DNA of 64,000 nucleotides from an uncultured Clostridia bacterium (GTDB taxonomy: Bacteria; Bacillota; Clostridia; Christensenellales; Borkfalkiaceae), in NCBI GenBank assembly GCA_944368925.1, contig CALVXG010000010.1:1-64000 (forward strand), read 5' to 3'. This document shows, in pieces, positions 53,523 to 61,841 of this stretch. Made by a program: the position numbers and the translations under genes. Numbering within the stretch: the first letter of the stretch is position 1; the number at the start of each line of letters is the position of its first letter. The notes under the pieces are model-generated. The model worked only from the letters and a program-made list of their open reading frames with translations. It was not told the origin of the DNA and searched no databases.

Positions 53523-54353
53523 TTACGGTTCTATGCGGAATTTTTCGTATTCGCTCTTCCGAAACTGTGTACTTGTATGCGTGTATATCCCCAGCGTTAC
53601 TTTTATGTCGCTATGCCCTGCAAGGCTTTGACAAACATTGACATTGATTCCGCACTCTGCGCAACGTGTTACAAAGGTATGCCGCAAATCGTGCAGCTTA
53701 TGGGTCGGGCAAAACCGCTTGAACGTTCGGCTTACGATACATTGTTTATACGGGAACACAAGCAGGCTTTCAGGGCATTGCGCTCTCTGTCTTTGGAGAA
53801 GTTCCCGAACGTGCGGGAGCATATCCAGACGGCGAAACGATGAAAGCGTTTTTGTGCCGCGTATCAGGATCGTGCCGCTTTCAAAGTCCACATCAGACCA
53901 ACGCAGGGCAAGAGCTTCGCAACGCCGTACACCCGTATAAAGGTAGAACTCAAAGAGATTGCGCATATAATGATTGCCGACAGCGCGGAGAAATTCTCTC
54001 TGCTCCGTAACGGTGAGAGCTTCGCCAAGTTTCGAGCGGTGCTTTATCGGTTCAGCCTTTTTCATGATGTCGCTTTCTATGTAGTCCAGTCGGAACGCCT
54101 TGTTCAGGCTGTTATTCAGGACATGAAAGGCATACTTCCGCATACGGGTAGATTGTATTGCCGCCAATGCTTTGTCGATTGTAAAAGCGTTGAGTTCGTC
54201 AAGGCGCATATCTTTGAGCCATTGCGGCAAGTGTATCCGTATCACTCTTTCTATGTTCTCCGCCGTGCTTTTCGATACGGTCGGGAGCTTGTAAATGTTG
54301 TACCAATCGGAGAGCCATTCTCCCAAGGTAAAACGTGCTTTCTGTTTTCTCAT
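53523..54353 (-). CDS. int: Tyrosine recombinase (phage-type integrase)
   Basis: A 276-residue site-specific recombinase. Residues 10-95 form the core-binding (SAM-like) domain. The catalytic domain shows Arg in YTGVRRCEALALRW near 141, a Lys in RGTKTLSS near 167, HxxR in LHDLRHTFVTRCAECG near 224, His in LAGHSDIKVTLGIYTH near 247 and the nucleophile Tyr in that same stretch. It is shorter than most phage integrases because the N-terminal arm-binding domain is absent. The gene lies next to the tRNA repeat, as usual. It is followed by no excisionase. Confidence 0.95.
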   Translation of the reverse strand: MRKQKARFTLGEWLSDWYNIYKLPTVSKSTAENIERVIRIHLPQWLKDMRLDELNAFTIDKALAAIQSTRMRKYAFHVLNNSLNKAFRLDYIESDIMKKAEPIKHRSKLGEALTVTEQREFLRAVGNHYMRNLFEFYLYTGVRRCEALALRWSDVDFESGTILIRGTKTLSSFRRLDMLPHVRELLQRQRAQCPESLLVFPYKQCIVSRTFKRFCPTHKLHDLRHTFVTRCAECGINVNVCQSLAGHSDIKVTLGIYTHTSTQFRKSEYEKFRIEP

Positions 54354-54498
54354 AAGCCTACCTACAAATTAATACCGAGCCAACCATAAGCCAACCGTCC
54401 GCGGGGCGTGCTAATCACTCAAACGCCGTTGGGCTTTGTTGCGCGGTTCGAAATTACAAACAACTCTCTCCGACTATCGCCGAACACGCTTTGGCTTT

Positions 54499-55299
54499 TT
54501 AATGCGGCAATGGGACGGGCGTGAACTCATCGCACCAGAGCGGCGGGAAACACCTGCTTTCAAGCGGTTTTCGGAAGTCTGACAGGGACAGCGGAGCGTC
54601 CAAAATGAATTGCATATAGTTCACTGTTCCGTAGTATTCACTTTCAAAAGAGGACGAGCAAGCAACGCGTTTGACAGTCATTTCCGCAAGTACTTTTTCA
54701 ATCGTTTCGGAATCTGTGGTCGTCTGCGGGGCTGTCAGATTGCGGGACATGAAGAAACACTTCTCACCTGCAAGCCTTTCGTCCAGATTGTCTTTTGTCA
54801 TGTACTTTGTTATGTAAGCGCCGATATTGTCAACGTTGTCAATGCGGTTGATTTTGACAAAGCCATTTCCCCAGATTTCAGCCAGCCGTTCTTTCGGAAC
54901 ATACGAGCAATTCATCAGAAGATGATAATGGACTGCGCCGCGTTCCTGAAACTCCGGAACGGCAATATACTGCAACTTTGTATGAAGCTGATAGGACAGC
55001 CGCCGCATGAAGTCCGTAAACTGCTTGTTTGCTTTTTTCAGGTTCGTTACATTATCGGCAAAAGTGAGCGTTACAAACTTTGAGCGATTGGAAAAATTAG
55101 CGTTCGCATATCGTCGTACTTTTTGGCGAGCGCGGGAAGCGGTCTTTTCTCTGTTCTGTCGTTTCTGTTCGTCCGTGGTAGTGGTTTGTCCAGCTCTACC
55201 GATGCGATTACAGCGCAAAGGCACAACGGGACTTTCGTACTCGTAGAGTTCGACATTATTCCCAGATACTATTAACTTTTGCGTGTAACATTTTCGCAT
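54499..55299 (-). CDS. Rolling-circle replication initiator (HUH Rep)
   Basis: A 266-residue replication-associated protein of the G2P/ORF2-like HUH endonuclease group. Motif 1 is SKFVTLTFADN near residue 72, motif 2 is RGAVHYHLLMN near 119 with the HYH metal site, and the catalytic Tyr is in IGAYITKYMTK near 158. Such proteins nick the double-strand origin and start rolling-circle copying. The N-terminal third is basic and Arg/Lys-rich. It precedes the integrase by 145 bases. Presence of a Rep suggests a free circular stage. Confidence 0.9.
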   Translation of the reverse strand: MRKCYTQKLIVSGNNVELYEYESPVVPLRCNRIGRAGQTTTTDEQKRQNREKTASRARQKVRRYANANFSNRSKFVTLTFADNVTNLKKANKQFTDFMRRLSYQLHTKLQYIAVPEFQERGAVHYHLLMNCSYVPKERLAEIWGNGFVKINRIDNVDNIGAYITKYMTKDNLDERLAGEKCFFMSRNLTAPQTTTDSETIEKVLAEMTVKRVACSSSFESEYYGTVNYMQFILDAPLSLSDFRKPLESRCFPPLWCDEFTPVPLPH

Positions 55300-55490
55300 T
55301 AAGAATACCTTTAATCAAGTCAAGTCGTGCGGCGGAACGCCGCCCCCCGCTCCCCCATGTTCGGACCGGGGGCGGCAGTTCCCTGCCGTCCGCGTAAAGT
55401 AAAAGCCCCTACACGGGACAGGTGCAAGGGCTTAAACAGATTTAGCGGTAGACTAAACATATTGAATTGTAGACATAGCCTGTCCCGCTA
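55300..55490. promoter_or_regulatory. Rep leader with hairpins, possible dso
   Basis: No gene. GGCAG/CTGCC (near 55377-55390), GCGGCGGAACGCCGC near 55331, AAGCCC/GGGCTT (55408-55433) and CGGGACAGG/CCTGTCCCG (55418 and 55479 region) can all form stems. The third resembles an attenuator on the minus strand. One of them may hold the Rep nick site; I cannot tell which. Confidence 0.45.
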
Positions 55491-55583
55491 TCTCATTACG
55501 TGATATATTATATCATCACATTTTGAGATAGTCAAGACTATTTTTAAAACTTTCTTGATTTTTTTCTCATTTTGAGATAAAAT
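55490..55583. promoter_or_regulatory. Divergent control region with XRE operators
   Basis: Plus-strand promoter TTGATT (55555-55560) and TAAAAT (55578-55583) have a 17-base spacer that contains the palindrome TCTCA-TTT-TGAGA (55565-55577), so a bound repressor would block the xre promoter. Towards rep, TATCTCA (55490-55496) and TGAGATA (55524-55530) flank the perfect palindrome TGATATATTATATCA (55501-55515). Confidence 0.75.
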
Positions 55584-55611
55584 TTTATAAAACGACATAG
55601 GGGAGTCAGTT

Positions 55612-56004
55612 ATGTACAATAAATTTGCCGAATGCCTTACCGCCCTAATGAAAGAGCGGAACATTACACAATCACATCTTGCAGAGTGCCTAAAAGTGAA
55701 GCAGAACACTATCAGCCAATGGGCAAAAGGCAAACGCGAACCCGATTTTGATATGCTGATAAAAATCTGTATTTTGTTTGATACTAATCCTACCGACATT
55801 CTGAATTATCCCGCCGTAAAGAAACAAATAAAATATGGTTTTTTGCGTGATGTGGTCGGCAATGACAAACAATTTCAGAAAGAACAGAGAGCTCTATCAG
55901 ATGAAATGTTTGAACAAGGTATGCACCCTGTCGATATGCAATTAGAGTGCGAGAAACTTTACGAACAATATTATAAAGCGTACAAAGAGAAGTTTGGTTT
56001 TTAA
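55612..56004 (+). CDS. XRE-family repressor of the element
   Basis: A 130-residue regulator. Residues 8-62 form a Cro/C1-type HTH: ITQSHLAECLKVKQNTISQW near 19-38 and DFDMLIKICILFDTNPTDI near 45-63. The C-terminal half (QKEQRALSDEMFEQGMHPVD near 90) is helical and probably makes dimers. GGGGAG lies 6 bases before the ATG. It is transcribed divergently from rep; TCTCA-N3-TGAGA sites in its own promoter and just after its stop suggest a lysogeny-like switch. Confidence 0.92.
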   Translation: MYNKFAECLTALMKERNITQSHLAECLKVKQNTISQWAKGKREPDFDMLIKICILFDTNPTDILNYPAVKKQIKYGFLRDVVGNDKQFQKEQRALSDEMFEQGMHPVDMQLECEKLYEQYYKAYKEKFGF

Positions 56005-56005
56005 T

Positions 56006-56020
56006 ATCTCAATTTGAGAT
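56006..56020. promoter_or_regulatory. Operator-like palindrome beside the right repeat
   Basis: ATCTCA-ATT-TGAGAT begins 2 bases after the xre stop and ends 3 bases before the right attachment repeat. It has the same TCTCA-N3-TGAGA core as the xre promoter operator. Confidence 0.75.
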
Positions 56021-56022
56021 GT

Positions 56023-56081
56023 CTGGAAATCGTGTGTACGTCATAAGCGTACCATGGGTTCAAATCCCATTCTCTGCGCCA
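56023..56081. repeat. Right 59-bp attachment repeat (tRNA-Ser fragment)
   Basis: An exact copy of 53429-53487. It is the original 3' half of the chromosomal tRNA-Ser gene, now cut off from its 5' half. Confidence 0.95.
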
Positions 56082-56087
56082 TACGTG

Positions 56088-56127
56088 AATAATACGAACT
56101 CTCAATGGGAGTCCGTATTATTTTTTT
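56088..56127 (+). terminator. Native-type tRNA-Ser terminator, displaced
   Basis: AATAATACG (56088-56096) pairs with CGTATTATT (56114-56122), with an inner ACTC/GAGT pair, followed by T7. It directly follows the right repeat. Confidence 0.88.
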
Positions 56128-56547
56128 ATCGGCGGCTTTGCCGCATGGCTGAAAAGAACGAAGATTTTATATTGCTATACAGCGGATCCCGACAAAGTCT
56201 GACCAAAAAAACGCAAGCTCTGTCGCAACCCAATACCTCGTACCAACGTGCGGTTGCGGATATACGATTTCTGATCCCAAAAAACGCAGTTCTGTTGCAA
56301 TTATAAATTTTACAGAGGAAAGAAAGTATAAATACTTTTTGTTCCTGCTAAAATTTAAGACAGCCTGGCGGCCGCACGCATCTGCGCGCGGCCGCCCTAT
56401 CAGAGCCAAAGCAGGCGGGCAAGGAATTTTCCTTGCCCGCCTGCTTTGCATATCTCTGAATTTTTTAGCAACCGTTTTTTAATTGTAAAACCCCGCGTTA
56501 CCTTACAAACCTTTCGGAAACCCGACGGCAAAGGCATGCGCGCACAT
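56128..56547. other. Gene-poor stretch with two strong hairpins
   Basis: I see no credible gene. Hairpin 1 (near 56364-56396) is a GGCGGCCGC/GCGGCCGCC stem. Hairpin 2 has perfect 17-bp arms 56408-56424 and 56431-56447 (AAAGCAGGCGGGCAAGG). T-tails are short. They probably end the minus-strand carbohydrate operon. Confidence 0.55.
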
Positions 56548-56837
56548 TTATTCGTGCTTCGGCAGGACGATATCCGCGCGAAGCGACTGTTTTTCCGCCG
56601 CCTCAACTTTTTCCGATTTATTTTTGTCGGATAAGCTGAGATCCCGCAAAACCACTTTTACCGGATTTTTCGAGCGGAATAAAAATTCTGCCTGCACAAA
56701 AGATTCCCTGTCCTTGCGGGAAAATGCGACGGGCGAACAGTCTCCCCGCATGCCTGTCTCCCAGCAAACACCGAAAACGCGCGCTTCCCGCGCTGCAAAA
56801 CCGCCCCGTCCCGAAAATATCCGTGCAATTTCAGCAT
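56548..56837 (-). pseudogene. Remnant of a sialate O-acetylesterase-like gene
   Basis: The ATG at 56837 overlaps the upstream GH78-like stop by 7 bases and has AGAGAGGA before it. The first residues, MLKLHGYFRDGAVLQRGKR, match the start of SASA-type acetylesterases. After about 33 residues the frame loses similarity and stops; a second frame with LFRSKNPVKVVLRDLSLSD continues to 56548. Nearly all of the catalytic region (normally 450-650 residues) is missing, so this is a broken gene. The identification rests on the N-terminus alone. Confidence 0.5.
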
Positions 56838-58879
56838 TGCGTTTTTCCTCTCTTTAAAACGTCCAGCAGCCAGCACGCCACGGACGACCATCCGTGACAA
56901 AGACTTCCCGCATCTTCAAAATCTGCTTCGCCGTTCTGCGTTTCCCAAAACGAAGTCGCCCCTGCAAACAACATCTTCCCGAAAATCGAGCACAGGTCTT
57001 CCAGACAATAATTTTCGTCGTCGTCCGTTTTCAGAATCGCATCGTACTTCAGCTGCAGCGCCGCCAGCGTGAGCGGTACGCACTTTTTCGGCTTTTTCAA
57101 TTCCGATACCATCTCTTTCTTTCTCCTGTCGGGAATTTCTCCCGTCAGAAGAAACAGCGCCTGCGTATAGGCGTGCCAGCCCCTGCGCGCCCCGTTCACA
57201 CGATACGAAGAGTACAACCCCATCTCCGCATCGTAAAATTTATCGAAACTTGCGGAAAGTTCTCCCGCATACTTCTCCAGTTCTTCCGCTTCTTTTTCCC
57301 GCTTTTGCCGCCGCTCCAGCGCAGCGATCGCCTTCGCCGCCCGATAAACGAGCGCCGTCAGCAGACCGTCCGCATACGACGGGATCTCCTCGCTTCGGAA
57401 AATCTCCCCGCCGTCCAGACCGGCCGACCATTCGTGAAAATTCCAGTAGCCAGGCTCCGTAAAGACATGCACGCCGTCTTCCTCCGTGTTCGAACGGAAC
57501 GTCCGCAATGCGCGCTCCGCAAAGGGCAGCATTTCCTCCGCAAAGTCTTCCCTGTAATCCGCCGCCGCATTTTCGGCAATCGCCAGCAACACATACGCCG
57601 TAAACGATGGGATCACGATCGGCGCACGCGCGGGCGCGCACAGTTCCACCAGACCGTTCTCCCTCGCCGATCTGCAGAACAAACGAAGGCCCGCGCGCGG
57701 CAATTCGTACTCCTTAAACGCACTGTACCCGAACAGCATCTGGTTGCGCGAATCCATCCCGTACAACGCCTGCTCCCGCCAACAGCAATCTTCATAATGC
57801 TCGTGCGCACATAATTTCAGCGTACGCACCGCCGTATCGTAAATTTTTTGCACAAGTCTGTCGCCGAAAACCGCCTTCTCTTCCCTGAAAGGATACATCA
57901 CTTCGCAAACCGTCAGCCGTTCCAGAAGCAGACTGTGCGTCTGCACATACAAGCACAAATACCTGCCGCCGATCCGATGCAGATAATCCGTCCATTCGTT
58001 TTTACCCGCGCGCAGCTTCAGTTCCGCCGCAAAATTGCGGGTATCTATGTGGGCGCGTACGCGAAGATCGCTTAAATGCTCCCCCCAGACGAGCACCGCA
58101 TCGCAGGGCTCTTCCACTTCTACTTTAAGACTGCAATGTCCCGCACTCTCTTCTCCCAGATCGCAAACAACAAAAATGCCGTCCCCGTCGGGAGCGGAAA
58201 AATCAAGAGGCTGCCGCAGATCCGCAAAGGAAAGCCTCTCCTTTCCCGTCATATCGGAAAACCGAAGTGCCGACATCCACGCTAACTGCGCCCTTTCCGC
58301 CGCCGTCTTGCCGCCGCGGTACGCAAAAACGCCCTGCGCCGCCACAAGGCTCCCTTTCGGCGATCCGACCTTACACAGAGGAATCGGCCGCGCCGTCTCG
58401 CAAAACGACGCGGACACGCGCACCGCGTTTTTCCAAGCCTGTGCTTCCTTCGTGAAATCGTACCCCCAGCCATAGCCGAGCTGCGGCGTCACGAGACAAT
58501 CGGCGACAAAATACCCTTCCGCCGCGCGGCACTGCGTCTTTTCGTCCGAAATCGCCGCAAGTTTGCCGTCCGCTTCCACTTCGAACGCGATCCCCGCCTG
58601 CATCGCGCGGCCCGTCGCAAAATCTGCGTCCATATGATACGCGAGAATCCGAAGTTCGTTGACCCCGCTGCGGACAAATTCCGTTATATCCGCCGTATCT
58701 ACGCTCTTATAACGGGGGAGATCCGCATACTGCCCGTTGCAGACAAGTTTCCCGTTGACAAACGCCGCATATTGCCTGCTCGCCGAAACGCGGAGCAGGG
58801 CGGTATGTTCACAAACGAACTCCGCCCTGAATTCCGCATACTGCGTCGCCTTTGATCCTTCCTGCCAAATCCAATTCAT
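56831..58879 (-). CDS. GH78-like (alpha-L-rhamnosidase-type) glycosidase
   Basis: A 682-residue protein with the layout of GH78-like enzymes: N-terminal beta domains (residues 10-330, e.g. FRAEFVCEHTALLRVSASRQ near 16) and a six-hairpin catalytic barrel from about 340. The region HEHYEDCCWREQALYGMDSR near 358 matches the conserved general-acid segment, and EDAGSLCHGWSS near 655 the C-terminal end. No signal peptide, so it acts inside on imported oligosaccharides. The ATG at 58879 has AGGGA upstream; a TTG at 58984 is an alternative. Exact specificity is not certain. Confidence 0.8.
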   Translation of the reverse strand: MNWIWQEGSKATQYAEFRAEFVCEHTALLRVSASRQYAAFVNGKLVCNGQYADLPRYKSVDTADITEFVRSGVNELRILAYHMDADFATGRAMQAGIAFEVEADGKLAAISDEKTQCRAAEGYFVADCLVTPQLGYGWGYDFTKEAQAWKNAVRVSASFCETARPIPLCKVGSPKGSLVAAQGVFAYRGGKTAAERAQLAWMSALRFSDMTGKERLSFADLRQPLDFSAPDGDGIFVVCDLGEESAGHCSLKVEVEEPCDAVLVWGEHLSDLRVRAHIDTRNFAAELKLRAGKNEWTDYLHRIGGRYLCLYVQTHSLLLERLTVCEVMYPFREEKAVFGDRLVQKIYDTAVRTLKLCAHEHYEDCCWREQALYGMDSRNQMLFGYSAFKEYELPRAGLRLFCRSARENGLVELCAPARAPIVIPSFTAYVLLAIAENAAADYREDFAEEMLPFAERALRTFRSNTEEDGVHVFTEPGYWNFHEWSAGLDGGEIFRSEEIPSYADGLLTALVYRAAKAIAALERRQKREKEAEELEKYAGELSASFDKFYDAEMGLYSSYRVNGARRGWHAYTQALFLLTGEIPDRRKKEMVSELKKPKKCVPLTLAALQLKYDAILKTDDDENYCLEDLCSIFGKMLFAGATSFWETQNGEADFEDAGSLCHGWSSVACWLLDVLKRGKTQC

Positions 58880-59091
58880 ATTTTCCCTATATTTCAGGCA
58901 TATAAGCCCGTTTTTTTCCGATTCGATCAGCCCGTCGACAATCCTATTTACATAAAATCCGTCCGCATAAGGCTGAAACCGCAATTCGTTTTCGTTGAAA
59001 AATTCCTGTTAATTACCGCTTTTGTCGATGATCATTCAAGCCATCGTTTCCGTCATCGAAATGCCTTCAAGTTATACAGTCAGCACTTTTA

Positions 59092-59487
59092 TCAGAAACG
59101 GATCGTTACGGGAGCGTGCGAAAAGGAAGAAATCGTCGCCGTTGCGTCCTTCAGATAGCAGACGAGCGTGTTTCCCGAAGGGCCCGTCTTGTACATGGCC
59201 CGCAAAGAAGGATATTCCTCCAGCATGCTCTCCTGCGCTTCGACGCGGTCATCCGCAACGAGCGTACACGCGACGCGGATCCATTCGTCCCCTTTCATCG
59301 CGCACAGTTCCGCTTTCGGATTCGCCGCAATCTGCTTTGCGACCTCTTTTCCTTTGCCCGTCTGAATATACAATTTCCCTTCAAAAATATGTACCGTGCC
59401 GAACGGACGCACTCTCGGTTGGTCGCCCTCTTCCGTCGCAAGATAATACGTCTGCGCCGCTTTGAGAAAATCATAAACGCGTTTCAT
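59092..59487 (-). CDS. Pyridoxamine 5'-phosphate oxidase-like FMN protein
   Basis: A 131-residue split-barrel protein of the PNPOx-like superfamily. QTYYLATEEGDQPRVRPFGT near residues 12-31 and IFEGKLYIQTGKGKEVAKQI near 34-53 are the typical strands and FMN-phosphate contacts; the rest matches stand-alone flavin-binding members that are not involved in vitamin B6. It probably binds FMN or F420-like cofactor in a dimer. GAGG precedes the ATG. It lies between two glycosidase genes but seems separately placed (104-base gaps). Confidence 0.88.
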   Translation of the reverse strand: MKRVYDFLKAAQTYYLATEEGDQPRVRPFGTVHIFEGKLYIQTGKGKEVAKQIAANPKAELCAMKGDEWIRVACTLVADDRVEAQESMLEEYPSLRAMYKTGPSGNTLVCYLKDATATISSFSHAPVTIRF

Positions 59488-59671
59488 ATCTTTCCTCCCC
59501 GCATTTTTTCTACATTATAACACTTGTCTTTCTCCGTTTCAAGAAAAATCGGTATAATTCCGCATAAAATCACGCCTATATCGAAAATAAAATTTTTGTC
59601 CTCTCTCGGCCCTTTTCTGAAGGAAGGGCGGCGGCCCTTTACAGCGTGAAACTGTTCCGCAAAAAGGCAAG

Positions 59672-59706
59672 ACGCTGCGGGGCAACCAACCTTTGCCCCG
59701 CAGCGT
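59672..59706 (-). terminator. Hairpin after the GH95-like gene
   Basis: Perfect 14-bp arms 59672-59685 and 59693-59706 (ACGCTGCGGGGCAA); a T5 run follows a few bases later on the minus strand. Confidence 0.75.
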
Positions 59707-59714
59707 AGAACAGG

Positions 59715-61841
59715 CTATCTGTAAGAACACACCAAAACATATGTCTGCCCTTTCTTCGTTCCGAATTCTAATACTTCGCCTTTCAGCTCACATACTTTTC
59801 TTCTTTTCTCTTCTTTCCCTTCAAACAGAGATACTTCCAGATATTCTGCCCAAGGATTTCGGATGCGGCAGCACTTTCCCTGTAAACTCTCTATCGTCAC
59901 TTGTTTCGGACAGGAAAACTCAAAATCATACGTTGATTCCACACAGAAACCGCCTTTGGCATACAGACGAAACGCAGCCGTAAAATTTTTATGCAGCGGC
60001 ACCGAAGGAAATACAGAAATAACACCGTCATAACTTTGAAGCATGCATTCGTTGATTGCCGTGATCGCATTTCCGTTCAGCTCATACCCGCAATTTCCGT
60101 CAAACCCGATGCAGTTGCCCGCAAGCCTGCTCTTGCTCTGCCGGCCGATCCAGTCATAGACAAAATCCCCCAGTCCCAGACGCGCTGCCCAGATCGGGGA
60201 ATTATCCCACGAAATGAACCCGATCAATTCGTTTCTGCCTATTCTGCGCAGAAAATTGTTCATCAACAGTCTGTAGTTGCCGTCCGTAAGCATTCCGAAA
60301 GGACTGATCGCCTCCAACGCAGGGTCGTCCCAATTGCTTCTCCTGCGGAAAAGACTCTCTTCCCCTGCAAGATAACGCCGCGGATACCCCCCTTCATACA
60401 GCGGCGCAAGATTTTCTTCGATATCCTTTACCTGCGCAAGAAAGTCATCCTGCTTTATGCCGTGATTTTCCAAAACTTCGATCAGCGCCCGGCATACGCA
60501 ATGCAGCGCACATACATCGCTGACCGCATGTCTGACGGCATGATAACTCTCCCGCGCGTTTGTCTGTCTGACGTATATCTTGCCGTCTTTCTTCTCCAAC
60601 AACGCCTGCATATAAAACCGCACGCCTTTTTCCGCCAAAGTATAAAAATCTTCCGTCAATATCCGTTCATCGCCCGTATATTCGTACTGCTCGTATATCC
60701 GCAAGGCAATTTCAAGCGTCGTCGCATATATTTTTTCCACGGCGCAGCCGTCATTGTATTCCCGCCCGCCAAAAAGCGTCATCGTTTCGGGCAGAGATAC
60801 CGCACCATGCGTCCCGTATTTTTGCGAACAAATTTCTTCGTTTTCCGCCACAGCCGCCAGATACATCCTCTTCATGCTGTCGAAAACACCCCATTCGCCG
60901 ATCGCATTCATACCGCCGTAGAGACATCTCTGGTTGTACCACCAGTACGCCACCGCCCATCCGCGCACCACATCCTCGTCATTCCGAAATACCCCGTTCA
61001 TAAAATGATACGGAAGTGCGGCATACATCCCGCTCAAAAGAAGATATCTACTTATATAATAAAAATGCTCGACTTCTTTCTCCCTGCCGCTACGCAGGAC
61101 GATCCAGCTTCTTTCCCACCTTTCTTTCCAGAACGCCCCGCCTTCTTTCATATCGCGCGCCGTATCCCTGTGCAGGATCTCTCCCTCCGATCCCGCCCAC
61201 CCGTGCGCAACCGACACAACGGCCGTAATGCTTTTCTGCGCGTGTGAGGGAATGCGGAAGGCGTCTTCTCCCGCACGGCCCGACGCATAAACAGCCAGTC
61301 TGTATCCGAACTCCGTGCCGTGCTCGATGCCTCGGCGGGACAGCGCTCGGCAATTTTCCGATCCGGAAAATTGAAATCGGTTCCATTCTTCCCTGTCGTC
61401 CAGATGCGAGACGAACGTTTCTCCGATCAGATCCGTTCCCTCACCCTTTTCAATCTTTTTTTCAAACGCGCTCAGCCGTATGCTCAAAGCGGTTTCACCG
61501 TCGTTGCGAACGCTTATCAAAAAACTTTCTTTGTCCGCCAACGGGTAAAGCCTGATATGCACTCCCCCGCAGCCGATACGCAAAACGTTTTCGTATAATT
61601 TCAGAACCGCTTTCGCCCCAGAAAAATCCGTCCCTTCGATCCATATGTTTCCGCAGCTCACCTGACTTTGCGGAGATGCGTCCGGATGCGTCACCTGCAG
61701 GCGCAACCCGCCTGCCTCCGCACTCACACACACGCCCAGAATTCCCGTCCCGAATATCGCATACCGGTCAGTAAGTCTGTGATAACGAAGATCGTGCGAG
61801 GATACGATCCGCTTTACCGACCCGATTTCCTCCGCTTTCAT
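59715..61841 (-). CDS. GH95-like six-hairpin glycosidase
   Basis: A 708-residue protein. Residues 1-240 form a beta-sandwich; a helical barrel follows (RYLLLSGMYAALPYHFMNGV near 270, then GWAVAYWWYNQRCLYGG near 296). Near the C-terminus ITAINECMLQSYDGVISVFP resembles the conserved EMLLQSH..I.LLPALP stretch of GH95 fucosidases/galactosidases. Overall similarity is distant, so it may belong to a related family. No signal peptide. It starts 4 bases into the stop of the URO-D gene (ATGA overlap), so they are coupled. Confidence 0.75.
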   Translation of the reverse strand: MKAEEIGSVKRIVSSHDLRYHRLTDRYAIFGTGILGVCVSAEAGGLRLQVTHPDASPQSQVSCGNIWIEGTDFSGAKAVLKLYENVLRIGCGGVHIRLYPLADKESFLISVRNDGETALSIRLSAFEKKIEKGEGTDLIGETFVSHLDDREEWNRFQFSGSENCRALSRRGIEHGTEFGYRLAVYASGRAGEDAFRIPSHAQKSITAVVSVAHGWAGSEGEILHRDTARDMKEGGAFWKERWERSWIVLRSGREKEVEHFYYISRYLLLSGMYAALPYHFMNGVFRNDEDVVRGWAVAYWWYNQRCLYGGMNAIGEWGVFDSMKRMYLAAVAENEEICSQKYGTHGAVSLPETMTLFGGREYNDGCAVEKIYATTLEIALRIYEQYEYTGDERILTEDFYTLAEKGVRFYMQALLEKKDGKIYVRQTNARESYHAVRHAVSDVCALHCVCRALIEVLENHGIKQDDFLAQVKDIEENLAPLYEGGYPRRYLAGEESLFRRRSNWDDPALEAISPFGMLTDGNYRLLMNNFLRRIGRNELIGFISWDNSPIWAARLGLGDFVYDWIGRQSKSRLAGNCIGFDGNCGYELNGNAITAINECMLQSYDGVISVFPSVPLHKNFTAAFRLYAKGGFCVESTYDFEFSCPKQVTIESLQGKCCRIRNPWAEYLEVSLFEGKEEKRRKVCELKGEVLEFGTKKGQTYVLVCSYR

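Larger units (their letters stand above)
53429..56081. mobile_element. Minimal integrative element at tRNA-Ser, 2,594 bp
   Basis: The unit lies between perfect 59-bp direct repeats of the tRNA-Ser 3' half. It encodes only a tyrosine recombinase and a rolling-circle Rep (both minus strand) and an XRE repressor (plus strand). The left end carries a terminator (53489-53513) right after the tRNA; the displaced native-type terminator lies beyond the right repeat (56088-56127). No relaxase, capsid or cargo gene is visible. It is likely an integrated small plasmid or satellite that can excise as a circle. Confidence 0.92.

Noticed and set aside
53397-56081. Second tRNA-Ser gene at 56023-56081.
   Set aside because: Only the 3' half is present; the acceptor 5' strand and D arm are missing, so it is an attachment-site remnant.
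56019-56306. A 95-codon plus-strand frame starting in the right attachment repeat.
   Set aside because: It translates the tRNA fragment and a terminator; the start lacks a ribosome site.
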